DNA from: Spartobacteria bacterium
GTDB lineage: Bacteria; Verrucomicrobiota; Verrucomicrobiia; Chthoniobacterales; UBA10450
Reading direction: 5' to 3'
DNA: 10,165 bases
Assembly (NCBI GenBank): GCA_021324035.1
Contig: JAJPJU010000220.1
Span: 1 to 10,165, forward strand
Part shown: positions 7,100 to 10,165 of the stretch, in pieces
Numbering within the stretch: the stretch's first letter is position 1
Layout: every line of letters begins with the position of its first letter
Translations under genes and position numbers: made by a program
Notes under the pieces: model-generated
The model's input: the letters and a program-made list of their open reading frames with translations, nothing else
The model's database searches: none
Told to the model about the DNA's origin: nothing

Positions 7100-7279
7100 T
7101 CAAAACTCGGAGCAGTTCATGACGACCCGGCCGCGGCAGATTTCACTGCGACAAATGACTTTGCATTTCTCCTGAACGGCGATGGATCCGCAAACAGGAC
7201 AAATCGGTGCGTCCGATTTTTTTGAAGCGATGACGCTGCTGCTTTCGGTTTTTGAATCAAAGACCTGCTCGGGATTCAA
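7100..7279 (-). CDS. 59-aa zinc-ribbon-like small protein (TTG start)
   Basis: This minus-strand frame starts with TTG at 7279 and ends with TGA at 7100-7102. The TTG overlaps the stop of the preceding gene (TTGA), the same geometry as the common ATGA overlap that couples translation. No ATG, GTG or other TTG occurs in the roughly 34 in-frame codons upstream that I checked, and the only internal Met is residue 54, so TTG is the best start. The protein has a polar N-terminus (residues 1-25), then six cysteines: C27-P-V-C30, C39, C43, C48 and C55 (ICPVCGS, EKCKVICRSEICRGR, NCSEF). The first pair is a zinc knuckle; the rest supply the other ligands. The pattern suggests a small cytoplasmic zinc-ribbon-type protein; similar short 'CPVCG...EKCKV.CR' proteins are, from memory, recurrent in this phylum. 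Function unknown. Confidence 0.72.
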   Translation of the reverse strand: MNPEQVFDSKTESSSVIASKKSDAPICPVCGSIAVQEKCKVICRSEICRGRVVMNCSEF

Positions 7280-7800
7280 TGATGTGAATGCGAGTAGTGG
7301 GTCTCTTCGTATCCCGCGCCGACATTGATCTGCAAATGATCGTTGCCGACGCTGCCCATAATATAACTGGTGAATTCGTCGCCGCCGAATTTTCCGCTGG
7401 AATGACCGTAGATGAATCCGACCTCGCCGCCGGTCCAGGTGAGAGCTGCTTTCTCCGCGGCCATCGATTCAACTGATGAATAATCTTTTCCGTCCTTCGG
7501 ATCGATCACCGGGCCGGAAGCGACTTTACTATTTTTTTGACGCGGTTCTGCGCTGACGAGCGCGGTTGGAAAATTAGCGATCTGCGCGGTGCCCATTCGA
7601 CCGAGTGTAGTCGAGCCCGGAAGACGGCCGCCCAAATATTCGGTCATTGGCAAATCTCGAAGCAGCGCCGCGGTGTCGACACTGGCGAAAAGCTCGGGCC
7701 GATAAAATCCGAAGATTGGATCGAAGTCGCCGGCGCGAAGGCTCGGGGTCATAAAAATTCCAGCGAGAGCCAGACAGCTAAACGCGATCGCGCGCTTCAT
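7276..7800 (-). CDS. Small exported protein of unknown function with His-rich C-terminus
   Basis: Starting at the ATG at 7800 the product is 174 aa, with an orthodox signal peptide: MKR, a hydrophobic core (AIAFSCLALAGIFM), then TPSLRA before GDFDP, a good cleavage site. In-frame Mets also exist at 7827 and 7851 (191 aa). Only the 7851 start has an AGGAAG upstream (7865-7870), at a long 13-nt spacing, but it would place 17 extra residues before the signal peptide, so 7800 is preferred. The mature part is soluble and Gly/Ser-rich. 'TWTGGEVGFIYGHSSGKFGGDEFTSY' type strands (described here by their motifs WTGGEVGF and GGDEFTSY) suggest a small beta structure. It ends in HYSHSHH, a possible metal-binding tail. 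It follows the 117-aa membrane protein gene and overlaps the 59-aa gene by one TTGA. I do not recognise the family. Confidence 0.78.
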   Translation of the reverse strand: MKRAIAFSCLALAGIFMTPSLRAGDFDPIFGFYRPELFASVDTAALLRDLPMTEYLGGRLPGSTTLGRMGTAQIANFPTALVSAEPRQKNSKVASGPVIDPKDGKDYSSVESMAAEKAALTWTGGEVGFIYGHSSGKFGGDEFTSYIMGSVGNDHLQINVGAGYEETHYSHSHH

Positions 7801-7895
7801 CAGCTGGAAATTGACAACTAAAACCATCTTGCCGCCAGCTAAATTTTTCATGTTGGCAATTTAACTTCCTAGCCCGGTGAAAGTTGTGGTCGGCT

Positions 7896-8249
7896 TCAGT
7901 TTTGTTCCAAATGAACCCGGTGGAGCAGCCGGTGCGCAAACGGGGCCAGCATCAACCCGGAAATCCCGATGAACGCCAGTCCGGAAAACAAGGCATAGAG
8001 CGAAGCAAAAATCTTGGCCGCGTCCGATTTCAGCGGATCAACCGGCCCCATTCCGCCGAGAATCATCGAAGCATTCAGCAGCGAATCGACCCAACCGAGA
8101 CCTCCGAGCCAATGATATCCCGCCACACCGATGCCGAGCGCGAAACCGATGACAATCAGCGCCACAATAAAATGGCGGCCGACCCGCCGCAGGAATTTCG
8201 GCCACGTCAGCAGCGGATGACTTCGATGCTCGTAGACCAAAATCTTCAC
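7896..8249 (-). CDS. 117-aa two-helix membrane protein resembling a divergent one-pore ion-channel subunit
   Basis: The start is GTG at 8249, two bases after the stop of the 449-aa gene, so translation is probably coupled. Two membrane helices are visible: residues 27-48 (HFIVALIVIGFALGIGVAGYHW) is described here by its ends HFIV and GYHW, and 79-103 runs KIFASLYALFSG to MLAPF. Between them lies a short helix plus loop, SLLNASMILGGMGPVDP (56-72). This TM-pore-loop-TM layout, with GGMG where potassium channels have VGYG and a following 'AAKIFASLYALFSG' like the inner helix start, resembles the Ion_trans_2 family. The canonical TVGYGD filter is absent, so potassium selectivity is not supported. 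The C-terminus is short and basic/His-rich (HRLLHRVHLEQN). I recall similar 'NASMILGGMGP' proteins in other bacteria, usually hypothetical. The membrane protein call is firm; the channel idea is inference. Confidence 0.85.
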   Translation of the reverse strand: MKILVYEHRSHPLLTWPKFLRRVGRHFIVALIVIGFALGIGVAGYHWLGGLGWVDSLLNASMILGGMGPVDPLKSDAAKIFASLYALFSGLAFIGISGLMLAPFAHRLLHRVHLEQN

Positions 8250-8251
8250 GA

Positions 8252-9601
8252 TTAAGGTGTTCGAATTTGGAGTTGCCGGATTTTTTCCTTGGTGACCGCG
8301 TTCGGATAAATCCGCGAAATCTCCTGGTACTCTTTCAGCGCCTCGAGCTTCTTCCCCTCTAGTTCGAACGAATGCGCGCGAGTTAGATGTGCTTCGGCTT
8401 CAGTTTTCAATCGATCGCACAACGAGAGGATCGACATGAGGTAACGCCACAAAGGTTTTTGCGCCTCCCCGGTCGGTTCGGAGTAGCGCGACCGGAAAAT
8501 TTCTAAATTCTTTCGGCCGGTCGGCGTGTCTTTGGCGGCAATGTCGCGGGTCGCCTCGTCGAGGACGACCAAAGAATCAACCGCCTGAATTTCGTTCAGG
8601 CATTCATAGAAGGTCACCTCGTTTCCAAGCTGCGCCCGAAACAGCCGCGCCTGATTCGCCAACAAGGTCACGTGCGAAGAAGCACCCGAAGGTAAAGCGC
8701 GCACTTGGTCGAGGCGATCGACCTCGTGGAAATTGCCGGTCGCACCCTTTACCTCACCAAGGACGAAAGCGATCTGCTTTTGGAATTCGGCGATGATCTG
8801 GCGTTTCACGGCGGGATCAATCTTTCGCCCGGTGCCGGAAACCGGTGGAGCTGGTGCAGGCAAAGTATTGCTACGCGGCGGCTCAGCCGTCGGTTGTTGA
8901 GGCGGCGCAGTCGCCAACTCCAGAGCGTGGCCGGGAGTTTCAACCGTTGGAGCGACAGTCGATGTCGGGCTTGGTAACGGTGACCAACGCGGCGTTGGCG
9001 TCGGACTAGGACTCCGTAACGTGATTGGAGTTGGCGTCGAAGTCGGAGTCGAGCGCGGCGTAGGCGTAGGACTTGGCAACGGTTCCAGTGTGGCCGCAGG
9101 TGTCGGACTCGAAAGCTCGATCGTTGAAGTTGGTGTTGAGGAAGGAGATGGTGATGGCGACTCGGTTAATTCTTTTTCAGCTTGTTCGATTTCCTGATTC
9201 GGCGTCGGTGATGCGCTGATCTCTTCGGCCGGCGGCGCGCTGGCGGCCGGCCTTGATCCCGGTTCGGACCAGCCGGTGGCTTTTTCTCCATTCACGAAAT
9301 TCGCCTGCAATCTGGTGTTTCCCTGCGCTCTGATCACCGGTCCTTCAAATTTTCCGCGGACCATTTTACCGGTGTAACTGTTGACCACGCCGCCGAGCCG
9401 ATACCAGGTCAATGTTCCCTGCCCGGTCGCGTATCCATTCAGGTCACGAAGTCCGGTCCAAGTGACGTCCTGAGCTACGCCGCGAAGGCTATTCCAAACC
9501 ATGGTCTTTCCGTCCGTCGTTTTCTGATACCGCGCCGCGCTCGCACCATTCGCCAGCAGAATCAGAGTGGCGGCGCAAAGAAAAACGGTTCGGGTGGTCA
9601 C
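8252..9601 (-). CDS. Secreted MORN-like / Pro-Ser-Thr linker / helical (TPR-like) protein
   Basis: The 449-aa product starts at GTG 9601, 12 nt after the SDR gene's stop. It has a clean signal peptide (MTTRTVF, core LCAATLILLANG, cleavage after ASA near residue 22). Residues 57-114 resemble MORN repeats: YATGQGTLTW, then SYTGKMVRGKFEGPV, then FVNGEKATGW. Residues about 115-258 form a low-complexity linker dominated by Pro, Ser and Thr (SPTP, TPTP units, densest at 148-220). Residues 261-449 are predicted helical by composition, and 405-436 (AEAHLTRAHSFELEGKKLEALKEYQE motif region) looks like one TPR unit. MORN units often mediate membrane or protein contact and TPRs bind proteins, so an envelope scaffold is plausible, but no function is known. 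It is followed at 2 nt by the membrane protein gene. Confidence 0.85.
   Translation of the reverse strand: MTTRTVFLCAATLILLANGASAARYQKTTDGKTMVWNSLRGVAQDVTWTGLRDLNGYATGQGTLTWYRLGGVVNSYTGKMVRGKFEGPVIRAQGNTRLQANFVNGEKATGWSEPGSRPAASAPPAEEISASPTPNQEIEQAEKELTESPSPSPSSTPTSTIELSSPTPAATLEPLPSPTPTPRSTPTSTPTPITLRSPSPTPTPRWSPLPSPTSTVAPTVETPGHALELATAPPQQPTAEPPRSNTLPAPAPPVSGTGRKIDPAVKRQIIAEFQKQIAFVLGEVKGATGNFHEVDRLDQVRALPSGASSHVTLLANQARLFRAQLGNEVTFYECLNEIQAVDSLVVLDEATRDIAAKDTPTGRKNLEIFRSRYSEPTGEAQKPLWRYLMSILSLCDRLKTEAEAHLTRAHSFELEGKKLEALKEYQEISRIYPNAVTKEKIRQLQIRTP
8942..9160. repeat. Pro/Ser/Thr low-complexity linker-coding DNA
   Basis: This tract encodes residues 148-220 of the 449-aa protein with imperfect SPTP/TPTP units. 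The plus strand is enriched in GTCGG/GTTGG-like words similar to those at 464-643, but with more interruptions and no long exact repeat. The likeness to the Pro-Thr tail of the 1010-aa gene most likely reflects a shared genome-wide taste for such linkers, not recent copying. Confidence 0.65.
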
Positions 9602-9613
9602 GGCAGGCTTCGT

Positions 9614-10165
9614 TTAACTCGAGCCAGCAGTTTTTGACGCATTCCGGAAATATTCAATCGTCTTCTTAATCCCCTCTTCAAATTCAACCTTTGGCTGCCA
9701 ACCCAAAACCTTCCTGGCGCGTGAAATATCAGGCTGACGGACTTTCGGGTCGTCCTCGGGCAACGGTTTGTATTCGATCGACGATTTCGCGCCCATAATT
9801 CGGATAATTTCCTCCGCGAATTGCTTGATCGTCATTTCGCGCGGATTGCCGATGTTGACCGGCTCGTGAAAACTTGACTGCGAAAGTTTGAAAATTCCGT
9901 CGATCAGATCCGACACATAACAAAACGAGCGGGTTTGTGATCCGTCCCCAAACACGGTCAGCGGTTTTCCGGCGAGCGCTTGTCCAATAAACGCCGGCAC
10001 AACCCGGCCGTCGCGCAGCCGCATTCGGGGGCCGTAGGTGTTAAAAATGCGAACGATTCGGGTATCGACCTTGTGGTAGCGATGGTAAGCCATCGTCATC
10101 GCCTCGGCGAAACGCTTCGCTTCATCGTAGACCCCGCGTGGTCCGATCGGGTTCACATTGCCCCA
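9614..10165 (-). CDS. SDR-family sugar-nucleotide enzyme, UDP-glucuronate decarboxylase-like (C-terminal part)
   Basis: The frame is open to the window edge and ends with TAA at 9614-9616; 183 residues are visible, starting WGNVNPIGPRG. The GTG that could be read as a start near 10156 is an internal Val codon. The extended-SDR catalytic Tyr and Lys are present as Y-D-E-A-K, followed by RFAEAM. Then come RIFNTYGPRM, GRVVPAFI, LTVFGDGSQTRSFCYVSDL and a NIGNP segment, all hallmarks of the UDP-glucuronate decarboxylase / dTDP-glucose 4,6-dehydratase group. The NAD-binding GxxGxxG and the catalytic Thr/Ser-x-E region lie outside the window. In UDP-xylose synthase the enzyme oxidises UDP-glucuronate, decarboxylates it, and reduces the 4-keto intermediate. 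The exact substrate here is not certain; the reading RSFCYV and GPRM favours the decarboxylase clade. Cytoplasmic, probably first of the visible gene set and 12 nt from the next gene. Confidence 0.9.
   Translation of the reverse strand, partial: WGNVNPIGPRGVYDEAKRFAEAMTMAYHRYHKVDTRIVRIFNTYGPRMRLRDGRVVPAFIGQALAGKPLTVFGDGSQTRSFCYVSDLIDGIFKLSQSSFHEPVNIGNPREMTIKQFAEEIIRIMGAKSSIEYKPLPEDDPKVRQPDISRARKVLGWQPKVEFEEGIKKTIEYFRNASKTAGSS

Noticed and set aside
7801..7851. The 17-codon extension before the preferred start of the 174-aa protein
   Set aside because: It puts residues such as MKNLAGGKMVLVVNFQL ahead of a complete signal peptide; the better start is at 7800, although the AGGAAG at 7865-7870 means the longer form is not excluded.
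10142..10156. Internal GTG near 10156 as the start of the SDR gene
   Set aside because: The frame continues upstream to the window edge with family sequence (WGNVNPIGPRG), so this GTG encodes an internal Val.

Overview
The window (about 54-56% GC by eye) reads as a soil or freshwater Verrucomicrobiota genome, most likely Chthoniobacterales (the former Spartobacteria). This rests on recollection of similar proteins, not on a search. The clues are secreted beta-propeller proteins ending in a 'THGSAGTFDLD' module plus a dockerin-type calcium-binding pair, Pro-Thr-rich tails, a MORN-like secreted protein with a long Pro/Ser/Thr linker, and poor Shine-Dalgarno sequences. Every supported gene lies on the minus strand, so transcription runs from high to low coordinates.

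Right block (10165 to about 7100) is a tight, probably co-transcribed set. In transcription order it holds: the 3' part of an SDR sugar-nucleotide enzyme resembling UDP-glucuronate decarboxylase; a 449-aa exported MORN-like, linker and helical protein (12-nt gap); a 117-aa two-helix membrane protein that looks like a divergent one-pore ion-channel subunit (2-nt gap); a small exported protein of unknown function with a His-rich end; and a 59-aa zinc-ribbon-like protein starting at TTG inside the preceding stop (TTGA overlap). The last gene is short, has a non-ATG start, and is easily missed. A weak hairpin followed by a T-rich stretch at 7012-7030 may end the unit.

Left block (6928 to 1) holds three exported proteins. 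The first is a 1126-aa sortilin/BNR-type beta-propeller. The second is a 1010-aa protein with fourteen roughly 50-residue repeats, each carrying a CX5C pair and a CWAVG...HWDGxxW signature. The third is the N-terminal signal peptide and start of another secreted protein, cut by the window edge. The first two share a C-terminal cassette of about 165 residues (a roughly 105-residue domain with three conserved Cys, then two EF-hand-like dockerin loops) on unrelated N-terminal propellers. The 1010-aa protein then adds a 60-residue Pro-Thr tail encoded by G-rich tandem DNA on the plus strand.

The two blocks need not be functionally linked. The left block looks like a set of exported display or interaction proteins. 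The right block mixes sugar-nucleotide metabolism with envelope proteins. I see no mobile element, CRISPR array, tRNA or rRNA. The most noteworthy items are the small zinc-ribbon gene, the channel-like protein with a GGMG in place of the usual GYG filter, the shared dockerin cassette, and an 8-bp word (TTACGCCA on the plus strand) upstream of all three left-block genes.
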